From Eupeodes corollae (taxonomy: Eukaryota; Arthropoda; Insecta; Diptera; Syrphidae): a stretch of 64,000 nucleotides of DNA. The notes beneath the pieces are model-generated. The model worked only from the letters and a program-made list of their open reading frames with translations, had not been told where the DNA came from and did no database searches. The stretch spans positions 89,471,007 to 89,535,006 of the forward strand of contig NC_079148.1 in assembly GCF_945859685.1 (NCBI RefSeq), read 5' to 3'. The position numbers and the translations under genes are program-made. The first letter of the stretch is position 1. The number at the start of each line of letters is the position of its first letter. This document shows, in pieces, positions 13,001 to 22,886 of this stretch.

Positions 13001-13510
13001 TATATTTTTGTAGGGTAGTATTTCAACCCCTAGCTTTCGGACTAACTCCCAACACCCATCACCTAAGACTGAAATAGATGCTCCACTATCAAGCAGTCCA
13101 AACACTGACTCATTATTCAAAAAAATATTGGCATACATACGACCATCCGTATCCGAAGATATTATCGTTTCGATTATTTGTTTTCGAAACTTTTTTCGAT
13201 TTCGAAAACGGCAACGAGCTTTTTGAATTTTTAAACTGGTTGTTCTATTGTTATTGCCGAAAATTCGAGATCGAACTTTTTCGTAATTAAGTTTTCGCTC
13301 GTGAAGAGACTTAAGATTGTGTGATTCTATCGGATGAAACTGATCAACATCAACGTTGGACTTTTCCCTTTTTAAAATTCGTTTTGGGATTGAACTGTTA
13401 TCAGCTTCATCGGAGGAATACGTTAGGTTTTTAGTTTTTAGTTTTGAGAGTGGTTCGTCAGATTCCTTGAGGAACGAACCTCCCCACTCCTCGTTTCGTC
13501 CCTCGGGAAG
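10076..13510 (-). CDS. pol: Pol polyprotein (protease, RT, RNase H, integrase)
   Basis: This frame lies -1 relative to gag and is entered at the slippery site 13,510-13,516. It adds 124 codons before the first methionine at 13,138 and then 1,020 residues; the gag-pol fusion would be about 1,565 residues. Counting from that methionine: aspartic protease DSGA at 17-20; RT about 190-370 with Asp253 and YLDD at 316-319; RNase H with Asp465, Glu505, Asp532 and Asp575; integrase zinc site His679, His686, Cys716, Cys719; and catalytic Asp749, Asp809 and Glu844. The last two are separated by 34 residues, one fewer than the canonical DD35E. All catalytic residues are present and there is no internal stop. 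The frame is open up to 13,525, overlapping gag by 88 bp. The chain ends at 10,076 with a short basic tail and no obvious chromodomain. Confidence 0.95.
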   Translation of the reverse strand, partial: LPEGRNEEWGGSFLKESDEPLSKLKTKNLTYSSDEADNSSIPKRILKREKSNVDVDQFHPIESHNLKSLHERKLNYEKVRSRIFGNNNRTTSLKIQKARCRFRNRKKFRKQIIETIISSDTDGRMYANIFLNNESVFGLLDSGASISVLGDGCWELVRKLGVEILPYKNIVRTADGKSHDIVGYCEIDTKYNGISKKITFYIIPNLTQKVYLGMNFWRSFQLLPQISELKIDFDKEEDFKDDTELLKLSSEESFQLESVKRQFPNFVVLGLGKTDLGCHIVDTGNAAPIKSRHYPLSPVRQGEVYKELDRMLELGVIEVSNSPWSCPVVLVRKPGKVRLCLDFRKVNSVTVKDAYPLPHVEGLLSRIKDTHFISGIDLKDAYWQIPLHEKSREKTAFTIPGRPLYQFKVMPFGLSNAGQTLCRVMDQVIPSHLRDNVFVYLDDLLICTSDFESHLRILKEVAACLRRANLTINLEKSKFCMKEIKFLGFIVGQGNLKTNPDKIEAMVDFPIPTTVRQVRRFLGMTGWYRRFIRNYADVAAPLTNCLQKKAKFEFTPEALEAFERLKSALSSAPVLAEPNFSKPFIIQCDASSEGVGGVLFQVDENGNEKPIAFMSKKLNKSQKNYTVTEQECLAAVLSVRKFRPYVDGLPFTIITDHSSLKWLMSMKELAGRLARWSLELQGYDFSIEHRKGSLNVVPDCLSRMNMEEIATGDIDVDNAICGGSSITICDDIDLNSTEFDSEQYTRLRENIVQNQANLPDLVVSEKYIYRRVRFRTGSVDEEDSLWRLWLPDSLTQKCIEMCHNTKLSCHSGFDKTYVRVLSRYYWPKMINDIKTYVKNCEICKMVKAPNKILRPPIVNQTKTERPMQRLYVDFLGPYPRTKRGNIYVFIVVDHFTKFMFFKALPKATSNRVIQYLESEIFHTFGTPEQIHSDNGRQFVSKDFKIFLDNYGVKHVRTAVYSPQANISERVNRSFLSKLRILISKQQNDWDLHLSSIACALRSDMHDSLNCQPYFAMFGQNMINHGSTYALLRKLNALHDPEMLVKPRTLNLTLARQTLSENLDRAYVKSRNTYNKRSKNVTYREGQEVFHRNFAQSNFAQGINAKLLPKFLKSRVKKVVGNCMYELESRSGKTLGIFHAKDIRQ

Positions 13511-14772
13511 TTTCCCGCTTGATGTTTACCACATTGCACCGTGGTGACACCCTTAGCACCACAAAGGAAACAAAATAAATTTCTGATTGCCGATGGGCAA
13601 AAGTGATAGGCATGTCCTTTCTGATCACAATTCCAACATATATAATTTGCGGTTGAAACTGGCTTTCTGGCAGAATACATGGCTGCGACTTCATGTTTTT
13701 CCAATTCTGTATCGGAAGTATCGTTTTCGACCGCGATCTCACTAACGGTTCGATGACCGACGGCTCTTTTATTCAAAAATCGTTCAGCCTCGCGAGCTTT
13801 TTGTCGAAGCTGCTCTAAGTTCTTCGCCTCAGCCGACAACAAAATCTCTCCTAGCTTCTCCTTAGTATTGCCCCTAATGATTTCAATCAACTTTTTATCG
13901 CTAAATGGTTCTTTAAGACGATCGTTTAAGCTTGAAACCGAAACATAAAAATCATCAAAAGATTCTTTCGGTCCCTGCTTTCGACACATGAGTCTCATAT
14001 AAATATCAATTTCTGACTCCAATTTGCCGAATTCCTTTTTCATTGCTTCCTTTATTAAAGATAAGTCCGCGTTCGGATTTTTCTTCACAAAACGCCAAAA
14101 CCACTTATTTGCCCTACCGTCAAGCAAAATATGGAAGTTTGCTGCGATTTGTTCTTCGCTATAAGGTGAACATGACTGCATTCTTCCTATCTTCAAAAGA
14201 AAGTCAGATACATTTTCGGAACCATCATATTTGATGTTCCAACGATCCAATCTACATGGACCTGAAGCACTGAACGTAGTGGAAGCGCTTGAGCTTCTTG
14301 GTGGAACAGCTTGGGTCATGGAAGAGCTATGTCTTTCGACTTGAGGAGGGTTGATTGTTTGTTGCGAAGGCAAACGCAAATCTTCCAATTTTTGCAGCAC
14401 ATTTCCCATAAAAATGTCCATTTGCTGGAAAATCCTAACTTGGTTCTGAACCATGCTTCTCTCTATTCTAGTAAGTAATTCTTCTTTTCGACCAACATCA
14501 TTTTCAGCGCGATCTGCTGGCTCTCTATCACCGCCCTCAACTATATAGCTTGGGTCATTTTCCACACCTTGGGGATCTTCTTGATCCGCCATGTTGGATG
14601 TTGAATTGGAAATAACTGATTCTAATTCTTCTGAAAAGCTAAAAGAATGGTTCAAGTTAAACCTATCTACCGTGTTACGAAACCTTTGGAAAAATTCTTC
14701 AAATGTTGCTTCGTTGTGAGCGTTTATAATTTCTATGTCGTCGTAAATAGAAACTCGGCGACTCCTGCTCAT
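13438..14772 (-). CDS. gag: Gag structural polyprotein
   Basis: The 444-residue protein starts at 14,772; an in-frame stop at 14,785-14,787 leaves only four upstream codons. Residues 1-170 are acidic and low in complexity. Residues about 175-250 resemble the retrotransposon gag capsid region (LDRWNIKYDG, then FLLKIGRM, then a tryptophan-rich FWRFVKK). Two nucleocapsid-type fingers follow. Cys379-Cys382-His387-Cys392 fits C-x2-C-x4-H-x4-C. Cys401-Cys404-Val409-Cys414 has the same spacing but valine in place of the zinc-binding histidine. The protein should assemble the particle and bind genomic RNA. Gly420-Asn421 are encoded by the slippery GGA AAC, where a fraction of ribosomes would shift into pol. 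Without a shift, translation ends at 13,438. Confidence 0.93.
   Translation of the reverse strand: MSRSRRVSIYDDIEIINAHNEATFEEFFQRFRNTVDRFNLNHSFSFSEELESVISNSTSNMADQEDPQGVENDPSYIVEGGDREPADRAENDVGRKEELLTRIERSMVQNQVRIFQQMDIFMGNVLQKLEDLRLPSQQTINPPQVERHSSSMTQAVPPRSSSASTTFSASGPCRLDRWNIKYDGSENVSDFLLKIGRMQSCSPYSEEQIAANFHILLDGRANKWFWRFVKKNPNADLSLIKEAMKKEFGKLESEIDIYMRLMCRKQGPKESFDDFYVSVSSLNDRLKEPFSDKKLIEIIRGNTKEKLGEILLSAEAKNLEQLRQKAREAERFLNKRAVGHRTVSEIAVENDTSDTELEKHEVAAMYSARKPVSTANYICWNCDQKGHAYHFCPSAIRNLFCFLCGAKGVTTVQCGKHQAGNFPRDETRSGEVRSSRNLTNHSQN
13469..13516 (-). promoter_or_regulatory. Programmed -1 ribosomal frameshift signal
   Basis: In mRNA sense the heptamer G GGA AAC (13,516-13,510) has exactly the X-XXY-YYZ phasing required in the gag frame. 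Five bases later a 10-bp stem can form: GAGGGACGAA (13,504-13,495) with TTCGTTCCTC (13,478-13,469), nine Watson-Crick pairs and one G-U, around a 16-base loop. Heptamer, 5-base spacer and stem are the classic arrangement. The pol frame is -1 to gag and both frames are open here, so the signal explains gag-pol synthesis. Whether the stem extends into a pseudoknot is not established. Confidence 0.85.
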
Positions 14773-15416
14773 ACTTGGTTCGAGTCAGTGAACCAACCTA
14801 CTATTTTCTATCACCTATCGGTAAGCTTCAAAAGAAAAATTTCGATAGGAAAACAACAAATTATTCGTCAGGAAACTATTGTTTTTGAAATTTACTTTTG
14901 CAACTTGCAAATTATTTTCTGCACCACCAAAAAAAAAACGTTGGGATTTGCCAACTTGAAAAACCAAAGCTTGAAGAACAAAACCAAAAAAAAACCAAAT
15001 CAAATAATATATACAAATTTAAAGCTGCAATTCAAAATTAGGTTAAAAAAAAATGTAATAAAAAAAAAACGTTTTAATAAAATAAAAGAAAATGTTTGTA
15101 AAACAAACTGTTAAATAAAATATAATTCAATAAAAAAATTATAAAGAAAATAAAAGCGTATATATATCTAATTGAAACTTTATTTTATAAAATAATGTTT
15201 TTTTTAAAAAAAATAATCGGAGTATTCAAATCCTTAGTATCTCAAAGAAAAATTAGTTTGGATTGTAAATTTTCATAAAAGTCAAAAAGGGAAGACAAGG
15301 TATGAATCCGGAAACGAGATACAATTACCGAGGATTAAAAGGGACGTTATTTGAGTCGACAAAAATATGTGTATGTATGTATATCAATAAAATAAAATAA
15401 ACTAGTGTTTGCTATT

Positions 15417-15451
<35 letters not shown>

Positions 15452-15930
15452 ATGAAGATTAATATATCGTCTTCTAAGTTTCCAGGACACTACATGACGA
15501 GCATCATCGATGAGGACTCTGGAGATTCTCAGAAAACTAAAAATTGAAAATTTGAAATGTTTAAAGGACCATCCAAGACACCGCTAGCATCAAGGGGTCT
15601 CCTTAATTTCTGGTTGTATAGAAAAGGGTATATCATAACCACCTGCAATTTGGGTATCTTTTCTTCAGACGCCCAAAGACTAGGCTTTTATGATTCCTTT
15701 GTACAAATAAATACTTTTATATCAATTTCAACCTCTTTGTTGCAACACGGTACCGGGTAACTGACCTTAGTAACCGGGACTCACAAAGATGTTGAAATCA
15801 AATTTTGTTTAGTAAAAAATATATAAAAAAATAAAAAAATTTTAAATGTTTTGACAAAAAAAATTAATTTTCGACTCATAAATCAAAACGAAACATTGTT
15901 AGTCTCACCATCTTCCGATAGTGAAACCGA
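14773..15930 (-). other. 5' leader of the LTR element
   Basis: About 1.16 kb lies between the primer site and gag. It is strongly A/T-rich and holds a run of 30 T on the plus strand (15,418-15,447), which would be 30 A in the genomic RNA. No additional coding frame is supported on the element's strand. The run could be a mutational hotspot or an assembly-sensitive site. Confidence 0.7.
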
Positions 15931-15944
15931 CACGTTGGGCGCCA
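15931..15944 (-). promoter_or_regulatory. Primer binding site, tRNA-Lys type
   Basis: On the minus strand, four bases downstream of the 5' LTR, stands TGGCGCCCAACGTG. It starts with TGG, the complement of the tRNA CCA end, and agrees over 14 bases with what I know of the 3' end of insect tRNA-Lys. This is the site from which minus-strand DNA synthesis would begin. Further bases diverge. Confidence 0.85.
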
Positions 15945-15948
15945 TTTT

Positions 15949-18004
15949 TGTAACGAGTTTATTCTCTGTTGAGGTCATTGCTGGCACACAAAATATCCCT
16001 CGCTAGCTCAGGAGTGGATCCTTTGACCTCCTCGTTATCAAAAAAAATATGCCAGGCTTTGCATCTAGCTGTCAATGATGCGCGAGATAAAACTTTACCC
16101 ACCCTACCTGGTTGTTTCCTCGCTAAACAACCCCTTTAAAAAACAACGTTCCTCTTCATCCGCCCTTCTACCTCGATTTCCTCATCGCCTCATCTTCCCC
16201 TTTCTAATGAAAAATCTAGAGATTCATATTTTCGTATCTAACGTATGACAAATTTTATTACCAATTTCATTTTAAAAAAAAAATATCTCACATTTAACTT
16301 AACTTTTTTAAAATAATTAAAATTTGAAAGTAAAAATATTTAAGTAAAATTTGAAAGCTTAGGTAAAAAAAAATGTAGGGTATATTTATTTATAGACCAG
16401 CACTATTATATTTTACGGAAGTAATGGGCAATATTTATATTTAAAATTGTCTCAATACGACTAGTTAAACAAATTATCACTCACCCCAAAATATCGATGT
16501 AGTGGCCACTCCCTCGATGAATCGTGGTTCGATGTGGCGATCTTTAGTACGCCTTGTTTTTTGAATTTTTATTTGAAAAAATATATAAATATTACCATTT
16601 CACCCAAAAGAAATATAATTTGCACTATGATCTACACTTATATATATATATATGTATATGAATATATATATATACGTATAAGGTAGGTATGTATATACAC
16701 CACTTTCTTACTTTATCAAAATTACTTTTTCAATTTGAATGTTAAACAAAAAAAATTGTTAAATTATCACTGTACAAAAAAATTTAAATTGAACGATAAA
16801 AAGATTAAAGTTGTTTAAATTTTTGAATTTAAAAGAGTAAAAAAAAGGCACTTTTATAATTGCATATATGTATTATGACGGTACGGTTTTCCTTTGTTTT
16901 TTGGTTGATTGGCGAGACGATTAAGGTTTTTTTCTGGGATTTCCCGCACATTAATTTCCTGTTTCTGTTTCCTTTAAAAACACAGATTTGAGGCCGTGAA
17001 AAGAGAATTTTTTTACGGCCTAAATGCACAAACAAAATGCTTTTTAATTGTCTATTTTCACTTGAAATTTATTTAATTGAAGCTTACCTCAGTAACCAAT
17101 TTGTAGACGTATATATATATATATGTATATACATATAAAAATATATCTTTCTTTAAAGTTTTATATTATAAGAAGGTACATCCTATCTCGATGTGACCAA
17201 AATCAGCGCTGGCGGTTATATCTTAACAAAAAAAAAACTATAAAAAAAAACTGATTTATAACATATTTGCCTTATTGAAAACCTACTTACGAATTGAGAT
17301 AATGCTCGAACTAGGTTCCTTGAGCGGTCGGTTGGCGGTACCTTCTTCAAATTCTTCTAAGCTTCCTTATTCAAGGGTAGATAATTTTGAAAAGAAGGTA
17401 CTTGCCGACGGCATTTACTCAAGAACCCTAGCTCTACCTATCTCACTAACACAACCTAACCAGGATTTTCCAGCCTTTGTTTCGTTTCACACCCACTAGA
17501 TTACGCATTATTACATTAATGTTATAACGCAATTATTAATCTTTTTATGTGGGTGTGAACATTGGTGGGTGTGATTTACGCACTTGTTGCAAACGTCTTT
17601 TGGGTGCGAGTCGGATTCATATATGTCATGACACCGATCGCATCCTAATTGTGTCACGCAACAGAGGTGAGTTTCTCCACCTTCGCAACATTCCCTCTAA
17701 ACATTCTCACATTATGGTAACTTGCTGACAATCACTCAATTTGAGATTCGTATGTCAGCCATAACTTTTTCTGCCCAGAAGGAGAATCGTTAGTCACTCA
17801 GCTTACCCCTGTAGAGGGTGAGCGAGGTGGCATTGCTGTACTTTTTCGTAATATAAACAACTGCAGTAGCAGTTGAGTCGTCGTCGTCGGTCTTGTCCTA
17901 GTTGGTGGTTTTTTTTTTTGTTTGTTTTGTTTACTTTTATTTTGAATTTCTTTTATTTGCATTTAATAATTTTTAACTGTCTAAACACAGCCCATTCGGT
18001 TACA
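15949..18004 (-). repeat. 5' LTR (2,056 bp)
   Basis: This is the promoter-bearing LTR for the minus-strand element. It matches the 3' LTR throughout apart from one A in a homopolymer. Its boundaries are fixed by the TGTAAC/GTTACA inverted ends, by the adjoining primer site, and by loss of similarity with the other LTR outside these points. I could not assign a transcription start. Confidence 0.95.
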
Positions 18005-18008
18005 AGTG
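18005..18008. repeat. Target-site duplication AGTG (right)
   Basis: It duplicates 7,277-7,280 and falls inside the SINE A box. Confidence 0.85.
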
Positions 18009-18260
18009 CGTTGTCAGTCAGGCCAGAGGTATTGGGTTCGATCCCTGCCTATGTCATCTAAAGTTTTTTCACGGGTACTTGAAGAAATCGACAAATTTTT
18101 ATCATGAAAAGTGCTTTCTCAAATTATCGTTCAGAATCGACTTGAAAATGTAGGTCCCCTCCATTCCTGACAACAGTACTCGCACACAGGAATGGTTGAG
18201 AGTTTTCAGTCACTTGGCCCTAGTTCTCAACGGACTGTTGCGCCACCCGATTTATTTTTT
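18005..18260 (+). repeat. tRNA-derived SINE, right part after LTR insertion
   Basis: The segment begins AGTGCGTTG, which is the second half of the A box of the SINE seen complete at 31,189-31,435. It then carries GGGTTCGATCC (B box) at about 18,031, the ACGGGTAC block, the AAAGTGCTTTCTCAAAT body and the CTCAACGGACTGTTGCGCC tail. Its first four bases are also the target duplication of the LTR element. Other copies or fragments are at 22,887, 25,041 and 51,305. Confidence 0.85.
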
Positions 18261-18349
18261 GTAATCCTTTGTCAAGACATCGTGAATTTATAAGTTCGTC
18301 TAATACCAGACCAAGGAAAGCAACCCCGCACAATTATGCTACCGAGTTT

Positions 18350-18690
18350 CGACGTTCGTACGCACGCACTTTCGGAAAGCTTTTTTACGTCGTCTATATC
18401 GTAAGAACCAATGTCGACTTCTAATAAATGTTGTTCTACAGAAAGATGCAGAAAGGACGTTCCAAAAACTGATAGGTTGTTTTTTTTACTATGACAATTT
18501 AAAAAAAGTGAACATTTCAGTTAACCCAAAATATCTTACGAACCAATAATGGCAGCCACTTGAATTTTTTTGAAAAATAACCTAGTAACGTTTTTTTTAC
18601 AAGAAATGAAAATATTACTAAGACTTGGTAAAAATTGATGGTCGATTCTCTATATCTCGTGAATAAATAAAGTTACTGACTCAAAACAAA
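18350..18690 (+). repeat. TR-H element, head-to-body fragment
   Basis: The fragment matches the head of complete copies: a CGTACGCACGC microsatellite trace, TTTTTTACGTCGTC, GAACCAATGTCGACTTC, CAGAAAGATGCAGAAAGG, and TTAACCCAAAATATCTTACG. Body-unit similarity (TTGGTAAAAATTGATG) follows to about 18,690. The AACTTCCCAT terminus is absent. Confidence 0.65.
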
Positions 18691-21666
18691 GTTTATTTCA
18701 AATGAAATCTGATAAATTTGCTTCATATCAAACTTTTCTAAAAAAAACTATAGGGTTTTTAAAATTTGCGCTGGTAGAGTTTGGCGACCCGTGTCGTGTT
18801 GTTCTATTGACATCTATCAAATCTTTTGTTTATTATTTAGTTCTTTATGCCAAATCTAATTTAAACCTATCATTTCTTACTCCTCTTATTTTACTACTTT
18901 TCCACAAACAATTTACAGTAAAAATGCATCAATTTATTGTATACTTAGTTATTAAATTTGAAAAAGTGTATTAGTAATTTTCGAATTTTTATGCGTAGTC
19001 TTTAAAATTGAAACATCCTCTTGGAATCTTGAAACCAAAGTTATGATAATTTTTTCTTATTTTTCTATGCCAATTTCGGAAAATACAAAATTGAAAAACA
19101 AAAAGACACTTTATTCAAAACATGATTTTTATAACGGGGTAATGAATTATCGTCCTTGAAGAGATGTTTATTTTCGAATTTTTATGTTGTGGAAATGACA
19201 AAATTTTCAAAAATATTTCAATCATTCAAATTGAATGATCATCATTTCCTCTGAACTGTGAATTTAAAAATATTTTCAACGCTTCTGATGTTTGATGTAT
19301 AACACAAGATGAATATTCCCATAGGAATTAAGATAAAAATAAAAATACTTTCATTGGTTTTTTGTATATCAACCTATATACTAATTTTTCACTTGCAGTT
19401 TTTGAAATCAATTTAGATAAACCAAAACCAAAAATGTATGCAAAAAAGAAGTAAAAATAGCACAATTTAAAATGTTTTTAAACTTTTGTTTATTCTGAGA
19501 ATAATTAAAAAACCATTAAATCGCAGGAAGATTATGATGAAAACGCAGTTTTTTTAAACAAAGAACATTTCTGTCGGACTGCGAGTAGGTGTGTATTTGG
19601 AGGATATGTGTTTTTCAAGAAACCGCAGTATATTTGGAATTAAAAGTGCTCTTCAGAAAGGATACTATACAATAAATTGTTATTTATGTGTATTTTGAAA
19701 TTCATCCGGTACCTATCTAAATATTTTCTGTTCAATTGAAAAGAACAACAAGAACGTTGGCAACAACGGATATAATCCACATAATTTACACCTGCAGTTC
19801 TCAATTAAAAAATATACATTCTGAAAGCTTTTTCATAGATACACTTCTTCTTCAGTCCGTATAGATCTTCCCTGCATGCTTTGCCTCACTCCAGCCAACA
19901 CCGTGGCCCAACTGTATCTACCACCCACTAAAAAAGCTTAACTGGCAAATTAATCTGATTTTGAACATAGTAGCATGTTGGAGGCAGGAACTCTGTGTTT
20001 ATCCATCTGAATCCGATATTAGTTTAGATTCGACCAGCATCTTATAAGCATCGCACTACGCGCTAATGGGCCCGGGTCAATTCAATTGAACTGTGTTTAT
20101 TATTTGTTTATTATTTTGCATTTCTTTTTTAAAAATATCATACAAATTGTTGAAATGCAAATTGACTTTAAGAATAAAAGTTCGAATCGGTTGAGGTGAA
20201 AATAAATTTTAAAAATTAAATGAAAACACTTGCATAAAGTCCAAGAATCCTTTACTTGATGATACGGATCTGTAAATGTGTTGGACAGTGCATTGTTTAC
20301 ATAAATAACTAGTGTGTCCTTGCCAGTGTTGCCGTTTGTCTGAGTTTCGCTTTAATCGCACATTTGAATCCTACACAAAAAATTGCTATATTTCTAAATT
20401 AAGCCAAAAAAATATAATTTGATTTTACTTTAGTAGGTAAAAATCTATACATAGTTAAAATTTTGCCATTTTTTAAATTTTAAATTTCCTCTATTTTGAA
20501 ATCAAACTGTGTTTCCCGAAAAATTAGATGCGGAAAGCAACAAAGTGGTTTCCTTGAATGGACTTACTCCATAAAAAGGTGAGAGCAAATAAATGTACCA
20601 AATAAATAATAATCAGGATTTAATTTTTTGTTTAGTAATTTAAATAAAAATAATCATTGAATCCGTTTTATTATACTTTAAACAAATAATGACTTAGCTG
20701 TCATTGTTATTTTATAAATTTTTGAACTTAAAAACATTTGTCGTTTGATTATTTAATTTTCAAAACTTAAGAACAACATTTTGGTGCCTCTTAGGGGTAA
20801 GGTATACGTATCGATATTTCAAAAATAATATTCTGTCAAATTATCCAGCAGTTCCAATACACCCCCCCTCCCCTCCCTCACAAACAATTCAGCCCTAAAA
20901 TTCACACTTCTAGGAGCTTAGTACTATCAAATATAGATATTGTTCTCATTTTGATATAAACCTTTAGGGCCAATGTGCACTGCTATCTCCTCTTCAATCC
21001 TTCTGTATTTTCCCAAAGCTCGCTCTGTATTTAATGTTTAAACATGTAAAGGTTGTTTATATAAAAAAAAATGACTGTTAATTATAAAACAAACAAAAAT
21101 TAAATTAAAAGTGATTATACAATTTAAATTATTTTATGAAATTACTGGAATACATACATTTTTTTATTAAACACAAATTGATTCGAAGAAAAAACATTTT
21201 CTTATAATTTTGTAATCTGTTTTTTTTAGTTCATTTAAGAACTTCCAATATTTTCAATTTTATTTTATTCTGTTAATTCGTGTTCCATATATTATTTTTT
21301 TTTTGCATTAAATTTTAATTTTAAACTGTTATTATTGATTATTTTGTTAAGTTTCTTAAATTTTCTATTTAATTCAAGGTATGTTTATCATGTTTTAAAC
21401 AAAATGATTTTTGATTTATTTTAAATATATGCTGATTTGATTTTCTTTTATCATATTTTAAATTTAATTAACATAACTCTTTTTATTCAAAAATTTACTG
21501 TTTTTTTAAAGTGTCTTCTTTTGATTAATATTTTGATTAATATTTCATGTTATAAAGTATTTTGTTTGGTTTTATTTTATTTTAATTTATTAATTTTATA
21601 TTATTAATAGTGTTTTAATATATTTCAATTAATTTCATAATATTTTATTTTGAATTATTTATTCTT
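18691..21666. other. A+T-rich intergenic DNA
   Basis: No supportable gene is present. A 90-codon frame at 18,702-18,974 has no recognisable domain. A possible tRNA-like segment at 20,010-20,070 is listed separately. C-rich runs occur near 20,862-20,880. The last kilobase is very T-rich. Confidence 0.5.
20010..20070 (-). repeat. Possible tRNA-derived segment
   Basis: On the minus strand TTAGCGCGTAGTGCG (A-box-like) is followed about 20 bases later by GGTCGAATCT (B-box-like), with tRNA-like spacing. The anticodon arm is not convincing and no acceptor stem was found. It could be the head of another SINE family or a tRNA pseudogene. Confidence 0.3.
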
Positions 21667-22660
21667 AACTTCCCATATTGTAATGGGTGCAATTTGTTAA
21701 ATTTAAAAGACGAAAAAAAAAGATTTATAGAAAGATGTTTGTGCGTGCGTCCGTATGTTCGCGGTGTTTTTTCGTCGTCCATAGCTCACGAACCAGAAGA
21801 GGTATCGACTTCAAATAAATTTTGTTATACAGAAAATAAGGCAGAAAGATGCATAAAGGCTCTCAAAAAAATTGAGTGGGCGTTTTTTTACTATTTTGGT
21901 TAACCTTTAATATCTTACCAACCAAAACGCTAGAGACTTGTATTAAATTTTACATAATATATTGTAATGTGATACCAAATGAGTATACTTTTTGAAAAAA
22001 AAATCAATTAACGGTTGTTTTTATAAATCAAAAAAACTAAACAAAAATGTGTCACTTAGAAAATTTAACGAATACAAATTTACTTTATCTCCAAAACAAT
22101 TGTGTGCAGCGAAAAATAAAATTTTTAACATCTGGTAAAATTTTGAGAAAAATCGAATTGACAGTATTTTTTACAAGAAATAAAAACCTAATACTAAAAC
22201 ATGATACAAATTTACTTTCGACTCAAATATCTTTTCAAAAATTAAAAACATTATCTTCAAACTTATTTTTATTTCACAGAAAATATTGTTTTCAATATTC
22301 AGTAGTTTTTTGTAAATCCACAGTCCGTTTTTTCATTAAAAAATAAAATCTACAAGAAATAGTACGCAAATTTTGTTCTTGATATCCTCAAACTAATTTC
22401 ATTCATCCAATTTGTAAAAATTTAGAAAATGCTACTTAAATTGGTACAAATTTGTTATCGTCTAAAAGTCTTTTTAACAAAACTAGATTTTCAAACTAAA
22501 GTATTCCTTTGTATGATAAATGTTGTTGGTAATTTTAAAATTTTGAAGAATATTTCAACTAACAACGTTTTTAACCCAACACGAAAACCTACAAACTTTT
22601 AAACAAGACAAATCGACAGACGGGATGGGATGTTATTAGTGTCGCATCCCGGCTTCTTTT
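21667..22660 (+). mobile_element. TR-H element, complete short copy (about 1.0 kb)
   Basis: The left end reads AACTTCCCAT, followed by GGGTGCAATTTGTTAAATT (the usual CCGATTTGTC block is altered here), the GTGCGTGCGTCCGTATG tract, GTTTTTTCGTCGTCCATAG, and CAGAAAATAAGGCAGAAAG. Tandem-type body units occupy about 22,030-22,560. The tail has ACAAATCGACAGACGGGATG, then the hairpin GGGATG...CATCCC and GGCTTCTTTTTT. The four-part layout equals that of the copies at 49,291 and 53,061. It encodes no protein. Confidence 0.8.
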
Positions 22661-22886
22661 TTAGTTATTGTAATCGATCCGATTTGTCGATTTGAAAATT
22701 TTGAAATATCTCGGAAAGATTCTTTCCATATCTTATGGAGCAGTAGAGATATCGCTTTAAAATAAATTTAATGCAGAAAGATGCAGAAAGACTCCCAAGA
22801 GAATTCAGTGAGTGGTTTATTTACCATAGGAATTAAAAAACAAGGTTTACCCAAAATGTCTCACTAAAAAAACCCTAGCGACTAGA
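22661..22886 (+). repeat. TR-H element, head fragment in tandem with previous copy
   Basis: Starting immediately after the preceding copy's T-run, TTATTGTAATCGATCCG and GATTTGTCGATTTGAAAATT reproduce a TR-H head lacking its first bases. GCAGAAAGATGCAGAAAGAC and TTTACCCAAAATGTCTCAC follow. The fragment ends where SINE sequence begins. Confidence 0.7.

Larger units (their letters stand above)
7281..18004 (-). mobile_element. Complete Ty3/gypsy LTR retrotransposon, Osvaldo/Ulysses-like
   Basis: The 10,724-bp element lies on the minus strand. It has two LTRs of 2,055 and 2,056 bp that begin TGTAAC and end GTTACA, a tRNA-Lys-type primer site, gag, then pol in the order protease, reverse transcriptase, RNase H, integrase, and an AGTG target duplication. 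Protease-RT-RNaseH-integrase order defines the Ty3/gypsy group. The unusually long 2-kb LTRs, total length near 10.7 kb, tRNA-Lys primer and lack of an env-like frame recall Drosophila Ulysses and its relative Osvaldo. That lineage placement is from memory of the family and should be tested by an RT tree. Comparison of the LTRs by eye finds one difference, an extra A at about 16,365-16,373, so insertion was recent. Both coding frames are open and the element could be active. Confidence 0.95.
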
